DNA of 7,972 nucleotides from Pseudomonadota bacterium (lineage in GTDB: Bacteria > Pseudomonadota > Alphaproteobacteria > Azospirillales > Azospirillaceae): NCBI GenBank assembly GCA_023412175.1, contig JAEYOB010000694.1, forward strand, positions 1-7,972, given 5' to 3'. Positions 1 to 5,276 of this stretch are shown here, piece by piece (within the stretch, counting starts at the first letter, position 1; every line of letters begins with the position of its first letter). The position numbers and the translations under genes are program-made. Under the pieces are notes generated by a model. The model saw only the letters and a program-made list of their open reading frames with translations, was not told where the DNA came from and ran no database searches.

Positions 1-161
1 TAGCCGATCAGCATGTTGTCGCGCACGCCCTCGACGTCGAGGATGTCCTTGAGCCGGGCCGACGCTGCGGCCGCCGGCTGGAGCATCGCCAGCGCGAGGC
101 CGGCGGCCAGCATGAGGGAGGCGAGGATGCGGATCATGGCGGAGACGGCTTTCGGCTTCAT
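1..161 (-). CDS. flgI: Flagellar P-ring protein FlgI, N-terminal fragment
   Basis: FlgI forms the P-ring around the flagellar rod in the peptidoglycan layer. Only the first ~53 codons are present; the gene runs off the left edge. The translation has a basic start, a hydrophobic alanine/leucine-rich signal peptide (roughly residues 9-36, ending near AAAASA), then RLKDILDVEGVRDNMLIGY, which matches the conserved start of mature FlgI (R-x-K-D-I-x-x-V-E-G-V-R-x-N-x-L-x-G-Y). I chose the ATG at 161 because AGAAAG lies 9 bases upstream. An in-frame ATG at 170 would add three residues and cannot be excluded. The gene is divergent from fliX, an arrangement also known in Caulobacter. A weak sigma-54-like site lies upstream at 262-277. 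FlgA, encoded in the same window, is the periplasmic chaperone for this protein. Confidence 0.9.
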   Translation of the reverse strand, partial: MKPKAVSAMIRILASLMLAAGLALAMLQPAAAASARLKDILDVEGVRDNMLIG

Positions 162-212
162 GGCGATCATCTTTCTGACGGTCGCCGATCGTTATGCGAA
201 GCGCGTGCCAAG

Positions 213-225
213 CCGGTTTTGCCGG
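213..225 (-). promoter_or_regulatory. GGCAAAA-type box upstream of flgI (candidate FlbD-like site)
   Basis: On the minus strand this reads CCGGCAAAACCGG, and it sits inside the direct repeat ACCGGC-AAA-ACCGGC. It lies 52 bases upstream of the flgI start, and about 26-38 bases downstream of the start point predicted from the sigma-54-like site at 262-277. Closely similar boxes occur before flgH, flgF and fliL. In Caulobacter, elements bound by the sigma-54 activator FlbD can lie upstream or downstream of flagellar promoters. Assigning this box to FlbD is an inference. Confidence 0.4.
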
Positions 226-261
226 TACCCCGAAGGTTCTCGCGGAAGGCGCTGCCGAACA

Positions 262-277
262 CGCCCAGTTTTTGCCA
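262..277 (-). promoter_or_regulatory. Weak sigma-54-like promoter for flgI
   Basis: The minus strand reads TGGCAAAAACTGGGCG, with the invariant GG and GC dinucleotides exactly 10 bases apart. The -24 half (TGGCA) is good; the -12 half (GGGCG instead of TTGCA) is poor. Transcription would start near 251, leaving a leader of about 90 bases before the flgI ATG. Sigma-54 control of ring genes is known in Caulobacter; use of this site is inferred. Confidence 0.35.
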
Positions 278-293
278 CAACGAGTCGGCATTT

Positions 294-312
294 TTTGCCC
301 GATTGCGGCAAA
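294..312. repeat. TTTGCC/GGCAAA inverted repeat between flgI and fliX
   Basis: TTTGCC (294-299) and GGCAAA (307-312) are perfect inverted arms around a 7-base centre. They share the GGCAAA core of the boxes before flgI, flgH, flgF and fliL. The element lies between the divergent flgI and fliX genes, 68 bases upstream of the fliX ATG, so one bound protein could act on both genes. There is no T-tract, so an operator is likelier than a terminator. Confidence 0.4.
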
Positions 313-379
313 CTCTGACCGGGTGTAAAGGTAATGGCTCCTGGTGTTTGCCCTTTTCCGCTATGTGGTTGCGCAGAAC

Positions 380-796
380 ATGAAAGTCGAAGGTCCCGGA
401 AATCTTCGCGGCAGCGGTTCGGTCCGGCGTACGGGCAAGACCGATAGCTCCAGCGGCGCCAGCTTTGCCAAGCAACTGGTCGGCGAGACCGGTGCCGCCC
501 ACGGCGTGACCGGCGCCTCCGGGGTGTTCGGGGTGACCAGCGTGCTCGCTCTGCAGGAGGTGGACGACGCCGCTGCCCGCGCGTCCCGCGGCAAGATGCG
601 CGCCCAGGACATGCTCGACATCATGGAGGAGATCCGCCACGGCCTGCTGGCCGGCGCGCTGCCGGCGCAGAAGCTGATGGACCTCTCGCGCGTCATCCAG
701 TCGCGCAAGGTCCAGGTGGACGATCCCAAGCTCGCCGAGATCCTCGACGAGATCGACCTGCGGGCGCAGGTGGAGCTGGCGAAGCTGCAGTCTTAA
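380..796 (+). CDS. fliX: Flagellar assembly regulator FliX
   Basis: FliX is a small membrane-associated alphaproteobacterial protein. In Caulobacter it is needed early in basal-body assembly and controls the sigma-54 activator FlbD, so that late flagellar genes wait for early structures. The 138-residue product begins MKVEGPGNLR, close to the MKVxGPG start typical of the family. A Ser/Gly/Thr-rich low-complexity segment follows (about 11-45), then a helical C-terminal half (about 58-138) with the family-like stretches RAQDMLDIMEEIRHGLL and DPKLAEILDEIDLRAQVELAKL. Length is normal for the family. The ATG at 380 is chosen because homologues start with MKV; an in-frame GTG at 344 would add 12 unlike residues, and no strong ribosome site marks either. 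It is divergent from flgI and followed after 49 bases by an intrinsic terminator, so it appears monocistronic. Confidence 0.93.
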   Translation: MKVEGPGNLRGSGSVRRTGKTDSSSGASFAKQLVGETGAAHGVTGASGVFGVTSVLALQEVDDAAARASRGKMRAQDMLDIMEEIRHGLLAGALPAQKLMDLSRVIQSRKVQVDDPKLAEILDEIDLRAQVELAKLQS

Positions 797-845
797 TTTT
801 GTCCTCATGGCGGTTGACGCGGCCCCGCCGCGCGCCGCGCTTCAG

Positions 846-871
846 CGCCCGCCTTTCTGGCGGGCGTTTTT
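846..871 (+). terminator. Intrinsic terminator of fliX
   Basis: A perfect 8-base-pair GC stem, CGCCCGCC (846-853) with GGCGGGCG (859-866), closes a TTTCT loop and is followed directly by five T residues. It lies 49 bases after the fliX stop on the same strand. A second, weaker hairpin (TGTTGC 871-876 with GCAACA 883-888) follows at once. Confidence 0.85.
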
Positions 872-912
872 GTTGCGTCGCAGCAACACTCCGACGCATC
901 CCGTCCCGCGCA

Positions 913-929
913 ATGCTGCGATGCAGCAT
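913..929. promoter_or_regulatory. 17-base palindrome upstream of the patatin-like gene
   Basis: ATGCTGC (913-919) and GCAGCAT (923-929) are perfect 7-base inverted arms around GAT. The palindrome lies 72 bases before the start codon at 1002, in the only intergenic space available for that gene's promoter. The size and symmetry suit a dimeric repressor operator, or a hairpin in the leader RNA. I see no convincing -35/-10 pair next to it. Confidence 0.3.
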
Positions 930-1001
930 ATGGTTCGCCGCCGATTGTTCACCATGTCGAATTCCGACGAACGAGCCATTCCGGCTTTGACGAGGTGATC
1001 C

Positions 1002-1961
1002 ATGAAACGAGCGACTGCCCTGGGCGGCTTCGGCGGCTTCAACCTGCACGGCGCGGGGATCCTGGCGGCGATGCGCCGCCTTGATTTCATGCCGGACCTG
1101 TTCACCGTGACCTCCGGGCAGATCGTCGTCCTGGCCGAATGGCTGTGTGGGCGTGATCCGCGTGACCTGCTGATGGCGAACGGCACATCGCCCGGCCCCA
1201 TGCACATCATGGCGACCGCGGTGAACGGCCATCCCGGAGTCTTCCGCCCGGCCATGTCGGAGAATCTGAGACGCTGGCTGGACATCCCGTTCACTGCCAC
1301 CGGCTTCATGGAGCGGGTGATGCCGGCGCGGCGCTATGTGCCGCTGCTGCCGCGCGAGCGATTCGAGGAGGTTGCCGCCATCCTCGACGAGGCGGAGGTC
1401 GGCGTGGTGTTCAACACCTACGACTTCACGGCGGGGGAGGGCGTGCTGCACGGCAACGGGCCGGCGCGGGTGCTGATGCCGGCCGACGTTCCCCTGCGCC
1501 CGATCACGGCCGACGCGGTGGAGAGCGCCCTGTGGCTCTATCTCTACGGCTTCGAGGAAGCGCCGAACGGGCTGATCGACGGCGCCTATCACCGCTCGCT
1601 GATTCTCGGCGAACTGCACGGATTCGACCATGTGGTGGTCGGGTGTCCGTTCCCCACCGCCTGGGACGGCCCGCCGCCGGCCAACACGCTGGAGGTTGAG
1701 GACTGGAAGATTAAACAGTGGTTCTCCAACTCCTACCGCGCCGAGGTGGCCCGGCTGCGCAAGACCATTGCCCTGGTTCAGAAGGGCTCGCTGCGCGATC
1801 CCGACTATCGCATCCGTGAACTGACCGAAATCCCGTTGCAAACGCGGTGGGGCTATTTCGACTATTTTTCCGAAAAGGATGAAGTATTCCAGGGCGCCCT
1901 GGTGGATGCCTTGACGCTGCTTGCACCGTCGGTGCCGCGGCGGTCCGAAGACGCCGTCTGA
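1002..1961 (+). CDS. Patatin-like phospholipase family protein with atypical nucleophile elbow
   Basis: Patatin-like proteins are serine/aspartate-dyad acyl hydrolases acting on phospholipids and other lipid esters. The 319-residue product has the family landmarks in order: a glycine-rich oxyanion segment (GGFGGFNLHGAG, 8-19); a strand and turn ending DLFTVTSGQ (32-40) followed by a helix and GRDPRDL, which lines up with the usual D-V-I-A-G-T-S-A-G...G-K-D-P-E-E-L; FNTYDFTAGE (137-146), resembling the conserved mid-domain strand; and LIDGAYHRSL (191-200), carrying the Asp-Gly-Ala motif with candidate catalytic Asp193. Candidate nucleophile is Ser38, but the canonical GxSxG reads VTSGQ, so activity is uncertain. 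No signal peptide is evident, suggesting a cytoplasmic or membrane-peripheral enzyme. The start is supported by GAGGTGATC just upstream, an extended anti-Shine-Dalgarno match. It stands between fliX and dksA; no flagellar link is visible. Confidence 0.8.
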   Translation: MKRATALGGFGGFNLHGAGILAAMRRLDFMPDLFTVTSGQIVVLAEWLCGRDPRDLLMANGTSPGPMHIMATAVNGHPGVFRPAMSENLRRWLDIPFTATGFMERVMPARRYVPLLPRERFEEVAAILDEAEVGVVFNTYDFTAGEGVLHGNGPARVLMPADVPLRPITADAVESALWLYLYGFEEAPNGLIDGAYHRSLILGELHGFDHVVVGCPFPTAWDGPPPANTLEVEDWKIKQWFSNSYRAEVARLRKTIALVQKGSLRDPDYRIRELTEIPLQTRWGYFDYFSEKDEVFQGALVDALTLLAPSVPRRSEDAV

Positions 1962-2048
1962 CGAGGACGGGGAACGCGAACCGCGTTGGGATCGCAATCC
2001 CTCGGGACTCCAAGGGCTTGTTCCGAATCGCAGGGCTCATCCGCAGGG

Positions 2049-2077
2049 TTGCGGGCGGGGTTCGCTCTACCTATACT
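2049..2077 (+). promoter_or_regulatory. Sigma-70-type promoter of dksA
   Basis: TTGCGG (2049-2054) and TATACT (2072-2077) are separated by the optimal 17 bases. Transcription would begin near 2084, giving a leader of about 36 bases before the dksA ATG at 2120. This also argues against the longer in-frame reading from 2018, whose start would lie upstream of the promoter. Confidence 0.7.
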
Positions 2078-2119
2078 CCGCGCCGCTCAGATTACCCTTT
2101 TGAGTTTGGAAGCCATCGA

Positions 2120-2539
2120 ATGTCCTCGCCGCTTCTGCCCTCGGACTACACGCCGTCTGAAGACGAGCCGTTCATGAACCCGACGATGCGGGAGTACTTC
2201 CGTCAGAAGCTGCTGCGGTGGCGGGCGGAGCTCCTCGCTGAATCGACCGAGACGCTGCACAGCCTCCAGGAAGGCGGCATCCAGGAGCCGGACATCGCCG
2301 ACCGCGCGTCGGCGGAGACCGACCGGGCCCTGGAACTGCGCACCCGCGCCCGTGAGCGCAAGCTGATCTCCAAGATCGACGCGGCGCTGGAGCGGATCGC
2401 CGACGGCTCCTACGGCTACTGCGAGGAGACCGGCGAGCCGATCTCCGTGCGCCGCCTCGACGCCCGTCCCATCGCCACGCTGAGCCTGGAGGCCCAGGAG
2501 CGGCACGAGCGGATGGAGCGCACCCAGCGCGACGACTGA
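2120..2539 (+). CDS. dksA: RNA polymerase-binding transcription factor DksA, cysteine-poor type
   Basis: DksA binds in the secondary channel of RNA polymerase and, with ppGpp, tunes rRNA, amino-acid and stress promoters. The 139-residue product has the family plan: an N-terminal helical region (about 18-50), a coiled-coil tip with D58-x-x-D61-x-A63 matching the functionally important DxxDxA of Escherichia coli DksA, the returning helix (LELRTRARERKLISKIDAALERI), and the C-terminal globular domain YGYCEETGEPISVRRLDARP. Of the four zinc cysteines in E. coli, only Cys101 remains; the others are Thr104, Ser122 and Ala125. This is a known zinc-independent variant class. The ATG at 2120 fits alphaproteobacterial homologues, which start close to a SEDEPFMNP-like segment, and lies downstream of the promoter at 2049-2077. 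The gene is convergent with the methyltransferase gene 25 bases away. Confidence 0.93.
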   Translation: MSSPLLPSDYTPSEDEPFMNPTMREYFRQKLLRWRAELLAESTETLHSLQEGGIQEPDIADRASAETDRALELRTRARERKLISKIDAALERIADGSYGYCEETGEPISVRRLDARPIATLSLEAQERHERMERTQRDD

Positions 2540-2549
2540 TCGCGGGGCT

Positions 2550-2577
2550 CCGCAAGCCGGTCTGCTACCGCTTGCGG
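2550..2577. terminator. Possible shared stem-loop between convergent dksA and methyltransferase genes
   Basis: CCGCAAGC (2550-2557) and GCTTGCGG (2570-2577) form a perfect 8-base-pair stem with a 12-base loop, placed at the meeting point of two convergent genes; the right arm falls inside the last codons of the methyltransferase gene. No T-tract follows on either strand, so intrinsic termination is uncertain. It may instead protect the 3' ends of the mRNAs. Confidence 0.35.
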
Positions 2578-3218
2578 AACAGCGCCACGTTGCGCCCGGC
2601 CGTTTCCAGGTCCCAGCCGAAACGGCCGGCGATCCAGTCCAGCGTTTCCGGACGGTAGAAGACGACGTGGCTTGCCTCGCGGATGTACGGCCACGTCGCG
2701 AAGGCGCCGTCGTCGTGCAGCACGCCGGTCATCAGCCCGAGCCAGCCGCCCGGCCGCAGCAGTCCGTCCAGTTGCGCGAACGCGGCGCCGGGCCGGTGGA
2801 AATGCTCGGCCACCTCCGTGCAGGTGATGAAGTCGTAGCGCCGCTCCAGCGCCGCCGCATCGGGGTGGAAGAATGGGTCGTAGTTGCGCACCGCGAATCC
2901 GCGCTCGCCCAGCATCGCTGCGATGGCCGGCCCCGGCCCGCAGCCGAAGTCCAGCCCCTCCGCCCCCGGTGCGATCCGTTCCAGCAGCGGATCGGTAACC
3001 TGGGCCAGAAAGCGCCGGTAGCGGGGATCGCCGGGATCGTTGTGGTGCAGATCGTATTCCGCACGCTCCTCCTCCGCCGTCGGCCGTTGTGCCGGGTCGA
3101 GGATGGTTATCCGGCACCGTTCGCAGCGGAAATAGCGCCGTCTCCAGGCTTCGGCGAAGGGGGGCAGGCCTTCCGCGCCGCAGAGCGGGCAGTGTCCGCC
3201 GGCCTCTTGCTGATGCAC
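2565..3218 (-). CDS. Class I SAM-dependent methyltransferase with N-terminal zinc ribbon
   Basis: The 217-residue product is a Rossmann-fold methyltransferase; its substrate cannot be told from sequence. The N-terminus carries CPLC (Cys10, Cys13) and CERC (Cys32, Cys35), a zinc-ribbon-like pair of knuckles. The SAM-binding motif I is LDFGCGPG (89-96), followed by an acidic residue at the end of strand 2 (Asp114 in RNYDPFF), the DFITCTEVAEHF segment (129-140) and the LLRPGGWLGLMT strand (153-164). It resembles the Methyltransf_23-like group in which a zinc ribbon precedes the catalytic domain. I chose GTG at 3218 because GGAGGGAAG (3220-3228) is an excellent ribosome site; a longer reading from a TTG at 3278 lacks one. 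It is convergent with dksA and divergent from the small membrane protein gene. Neighbouring genes give no pathway clue. Confidence 0.85.
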   Translation of the reverse strand: MHQQEAGGHCPLCGAEGLPPFAEAWRRRYFRCERCRITILDPAQRPTAEEERAEYDLHHNDPGDPRYRRFLAQVTDPLLERIAPGAEGLDFGCGPGPAIAAMLGERGFAVRNYDPFFHPDAAALERRYDFITCTEVAEHFHRPGAAFAQLDGLLRPGGWLGLMTGVLHDDGAFATWPYIREASHVVFYRPETLDWIAGRFGWDLETAGRNVALFRKR

Positions 3219-3359
3219 GCTTCCCTCCGTTCTGGCCTTGCCGGCCGCCAGGGTCGCATGGACAGGGCGCCGCGGCAACGCGCGCTGCCGCGATGGACAC
3301 GCAAGGAACCGGTGGAGTATGCCGTCCTGGTCGGCGGGTTTGGCCAGAGGGACAGGGAC

Positions 3360-3518
3360 ATGCTTGAAGACTCGAACACCGGCCTGCTGGTCACCGCGGC
3401 CATGGTGATCGTCGTCACGGTCTATATGTGGTGGCGGGGGGCCTTGAGCCTCGGCGCGATGCTGGCGACCGTGGCTTTCGCCGCCGTGCTGGCGGGCGTG
3501 ATGGACATGTACCTGTAG
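3360..3518 (+). CDS. Small two-helix membrane protein, unknown function
   Basis: I do not recognise this 52-residue product. It starts MLEDSNTG and then has two strongly hydrophobic stretches, about residues 8-25 and 29-48, linked by WWRG, so it should form a membrane hairpin. The positively charged turn suggests that loop is cytoplasmic. AGAGGG (3346-3351) lies 8 bases before the ATG at 3360, a good ribosome site, and this decides the start. The frame is open further upstream (for example an ATG at 3258, giving 86 residues), but the added part is polar, unlike a conserved domain, and overlaps the methyltransferase leader region. It is followed by a GGGGCGCCCC palindrome (3518-3527) and a long inverted repeat. 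It lies tail-to-tail with flgH, and no flagellar role can be assigned. Confidence 0.55.
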   Translation: MLEDSNTGLLVTAAMVIVVTVYMWWRGALSLGAMLATVAFAAVLAGVMDMYL

Positions 3519-3562
3519 GGGCGCCCCGCGGGCGCGAAGGCGCTCTCCCGCGCGGCGCTCCT

Positions 3563-3605
3563 GATACGAAGGCCCTCGATGCGAGCCAGCGAGCGCCTTC
3601 GTATC
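3563..3605. terminator. Long inverted repeat, probable bidirectional terminator between small membrane gene and flgH
   Basis: GATACGAAGGC (3563-3573) and GCCTTCGTATC (3595-3605) are perfect 11-base inverted arms around 21 bases. The interior can fold further through CTCG/CGAG pairing. It lies between two convergent genes, 4 bases from the flgH stop, where a bidirectional terminator is expected. No strong T-run follows on either strand, so it could instead be a REP-like palindrome or an mRNA-stabilising hairpin ending the flgFGAH transcript. Confidence 0.55.
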
Positions 3606-3609
3606 GTCT

Positions 3610-4386
3610 TCAGAACGGCGCGATGATGTCGAAGATCTGCTGACCGTAGCGCGGTTGCTGGACGTCGCTGAGCTGGCCCCGGCCGCCGTAGGCGATGCGG
3701 GCTTCGGCGATCTTCTCGTAGCTGATGGTGTTCTGCGCGGTGATGTCCTCGGGCCGGATGACGCCGGTGATGTTCAGGTCGCGCAGTTCGTAGTTCACGC
3801 GCACTTCCTGGCGGCCCTGGATGACCAGATTGCCGTTGGGCAGCGACTGGGTGACCAGCGCCGCGACCTTCAGTTCGATCTGCTCCCGGCGGGTGATGTT
3901 GCCCTTGCCCTGGCTGGAACTGGCGCTGGAAGCGTCCAGCAGCTTGGAAGGATCGACGGCGTCCGGCAGCACCGCCTTGAGCCGGCCCTCGAACCCGAAC
4001 AGGCTCGGCAGGCCCATGCTCTCGTCGTTGTCGCGCGACTTGGTGCTCTGGTTGTTCATCTGCGCCTGATCGTTGATGGTGATCAGCACCGTCAGGATGT
4101 CGCCGACCTGCTTGGCGCGCTGGTCCTTGAAGAACGCCTTGGAGCCGGACCGCCACAGCGAATTGGGGTTGCGCTCGGCCGGGATCGGCGTCGGCATCGG
4201 CAGGCTGACCGGCTGGTAGCCCGGCTGCGCGTACGGGTCCTTGATCTGGCTGAGCTGCGGGCCGGACCCGACCTCGGACAGGCGGGTCATGGTGTTGCAG
4301 GCGCTGAGAGACGTGACGAGGGCTGCGGCCAGGGCCAGACGGGAGGCGGTGCGGACGGCGGTGCGGACGGCGGTGCGGGCGGTCAT
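3610..4386 (-). CDS. flgH: Flagellar L-ring lipoprotein FlgH
   Basis: FlgH is the outer-membrane lipoprotein that forms the L-ring bushing around the distal rod. The 258-residue product has a basic N-terminus, a hydrophobic core and a lipobox LSAC with Cys30 as the lipidated residue. The mature part carries FlgH signatures: NSLW (75-78), AFFKDQRAKQVGDILTVLITINDQAQ (84-109), then the beta-rich domain with ELKVAALVTQSLPNGNLVIQGRQEVRVNYELRDL and the C-terminal VIRPEDI...ARIAYGGRGQ segment, ending YGQQIFDIIAPF. Length is normal. AAGGA (4395-4399) lies 8 bases before the ATG. It is the last gene of flgF-flgG-flgA-flgH, 70 bases after flgA, and that gap holds a GGCAAAAAC box. Codons 3-13 are built from three 12-base tandem repeats, which lengthen the charged n-region of the signal peptide. 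Confidence 0.96.
   Translation of the reverse strand: MTARTAVRTAVRTASRLALAAALVTSLSACNTMTRLSEVGSGPQLSQIKDPYAQPGYQPVSLPMPTPIPAERNPNSLWRSGSKAFFKDQRAKQVGDILTVLITINDQAQMNNQSTKSRDNDESMGLPSLFGFEGRLKAVLPDAVDPSKLLDASSASSSQGKGNITRREQIELKVAALVTQSLPNGNLVIQGRQEVRVNYELRDLNITGVIRPEDITAQNTISYEKIAEARIAYGGRGQLSDVQQPRYGQQIFDIIAPF
4345..4380. repeat. Three 12-base tandem repeats in the flgH signal-peptide region
   Basis: GGCGGTGCGGAC occurs at 4345-4356 and 4357-4368, and as a third copy with one change (A to G) at 4369-4380. On the coding strand this gives the peptide repeat RTAV-RTAV-RTA. Each copy adds four in-frame residues, including one arginine, so copy-number change would alter signal-peptide length without a frameshift. 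Confidence 0.85.
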
Positions 4387-4428
4387 GGCTGCATTCCTTT
4401 GTTTTCGCGGCGGCGTTCCTGCGTGCGG

Positions 4429-4441
4429 CGGTTTTTGCCGG
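4429..4441 (-). promoter_or_regulatory. GGCAAAA-type box between flgA and flgH
   Basis: The minus strand reads CCGGCAAAAACCG, 43 bases before the flgH start and 15 bases after the flgA stop. It differs from the flgI box only by one extra A. I see no sigma-54 -24/-12 pair in this gap, so the box may act as an internal regulatory site, or on a promoter I cannot recognise. Confidence 0.35.
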
Positions 4442-4456
4442 CCGCGTCTCGCTCGC

Positions 4457-5239
4457 CTACCTCATTGCAACAGCCGTGCCAGGGGCAACAGCCGTGCTAG
4501 GGCGGCTGACGGAGACCCGGCCGGGGCCGGAGACGACCGCCTCGACGATGCGGTTCGACGAGGTGTTGACGACCCGGATCACGTCGCCCTTGCCGCCTTC
4601 CTGCAGCGCCTTGCCCTGGGTCGAGAGCGAGATGTTGCCGCTCTCCAGCGTGATGGTGACCAGCGTGCCCTTGTCCACGATGCGCGGCGATTGCAGGTCG
4701 CGCACCCGAACCGGCTGGTTCACCGGGATGCCGCGCTTCGGCGTCATGCCGATCAGCTGCGCCTCGGTGGCGGCGATGTCGGTGCCGGCCTGATCGGCCC
4801 GCAGTTCGACCCAAACCAAGTTGTCGGCGGAGATGGTGTCGCCGGGCGACACGCGGTGGCTCAGGACCGGCACCTCCACCGTGCCGTAGGCGCGGCCGGA
4901 CACCGGCATGCGCACCAGCGGCGACGTGCCGGGAACCACCAGCTCGGCGGCGAAGCGGCCCTGCACCGGGCTGTAGTAGACGTTGTCGACCCGCAGCCCG
5001 CCGTCCGCCGTCTGACCGGCCGGGACGCGCAGCTCGATGGCGCGGTTGTCCAGTTCCAGGCGCATGCGGCCGACCGTGACGTGGCTCGCCAGAGCCTCGC
5101 TCAACGCCGCTTCCGCATGGGGCATGCCGTACACGGCAGCCGGCGGCTCGGCAGAAACGGCCGGGCCGGCAAGAATTGCCAGGCCGAGGGCGGCGCCGAG
5201 GACGAGGGCGGTGCGCAGCGAAGCGGTGGGGCGGGTCAT
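4457..5239 (-). CDS. flgA: Flagellar P-ring assembly chaperone FlgA
   Basis: FlgA is a periplasmic chaperone required for FlgI to polymerise into the P-ring. The 260-residue product has a signal peptide (about 1-30, ending AVSA), an N-terminal domain, and a SAF-like domain beginning near residue 121 (VEVPVLSHRVSPGDTISADNLVWVEL), with LIGMTPKRGIPVNQPVRVRDLQSP (162-185) as the hallmark segment. The ChapFlgA-type C-terminal part follows, with VDKGTLVTITLESGNISLSTQGKALQEGGKGDVIRVVN (188-225). AAGGAG (5248-5253) lies 8 bases before the ATG and supports this start. It is 37 bases after flgG and 70 bases before flgH. The last 12 residues come from an 18-base tandem duplication, giving TAVAPG-TAVAMR, an extension beyond the usual end of the domain. 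Confidence 0.95.
   Translation of the reverse strand: MTRPTASLRTALVLGAALGLAILAGPAVSAEPPAAVYGMPHAEAALSEALASHVTVGRMRLELDNRAIELRVPAGQTADGGLRVDNVYYSPVQGRFAAELVVPGTSPLVRMPVSGRAYGTVEVPVLSHRVSPGDTISADNLVWVELRADQAGTDIAATEAQLIGMTPKRGIPVNQPVRVRDLQSPRIVDKGTLVTITLESGNISLSTQGKALQEGGKGDVIRVVNTSSNRIVEAVVSGPGRVSVSRPSTAVAPGTAVAMR
4467..4502. repeat. 18-base tandem duplication at the 3' end of flgA
   Basis: Two adjacent 18-base units (4467-4484 and 4485-4502) are identical except for one C/T difference (4480 versus 4498). Together they encode part of the C-terminal tail PSTAVAPGTAVAMR. The near identity implies a recent in-frame duplication. Confidence 0.85.
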
Positions 5240-5276
5240 GGCGTGTGCTCCTTGGGCTCAGGTCGGGCGGCGCGCG

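Noticed and set aside
335..351. Sigma-54-like TGGCTC...TTTGC upstream of fliX on the plus strand
   Set aside because: The GG and GC dinucleotides are 12 bases apart instead of the required 10.
1182..1196. GTSPG (residues 61-65) as the patatin nucleophile elbow
   Set aside because: It fits GxSxG, but its position is about 25 residues too late; VTSGQ at 36-40 sits at the expected strand-turn-helix, so Ser38 is preferred, though not proven.
693..1997. Long minus-strand frame of 434 codons over fliX and the patatin-like gene
   Set aside because: The translation is arginine/histidine-rich with no domain likeness and lies opposite two well-supported genes.
1986..2000. Short hairpin GGGAT-CGCA-ATCCC after the patatin-like gene as a terminator
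   Set aside because: The stem is only 5 base pairs and no T-run follows.
2018..2539. Longer dksA start at 2018
   Set aside because: The start would lie upstream of the TTGCGG-N17-TATACT promoter and the extra 34 residues have no DksA likeness.
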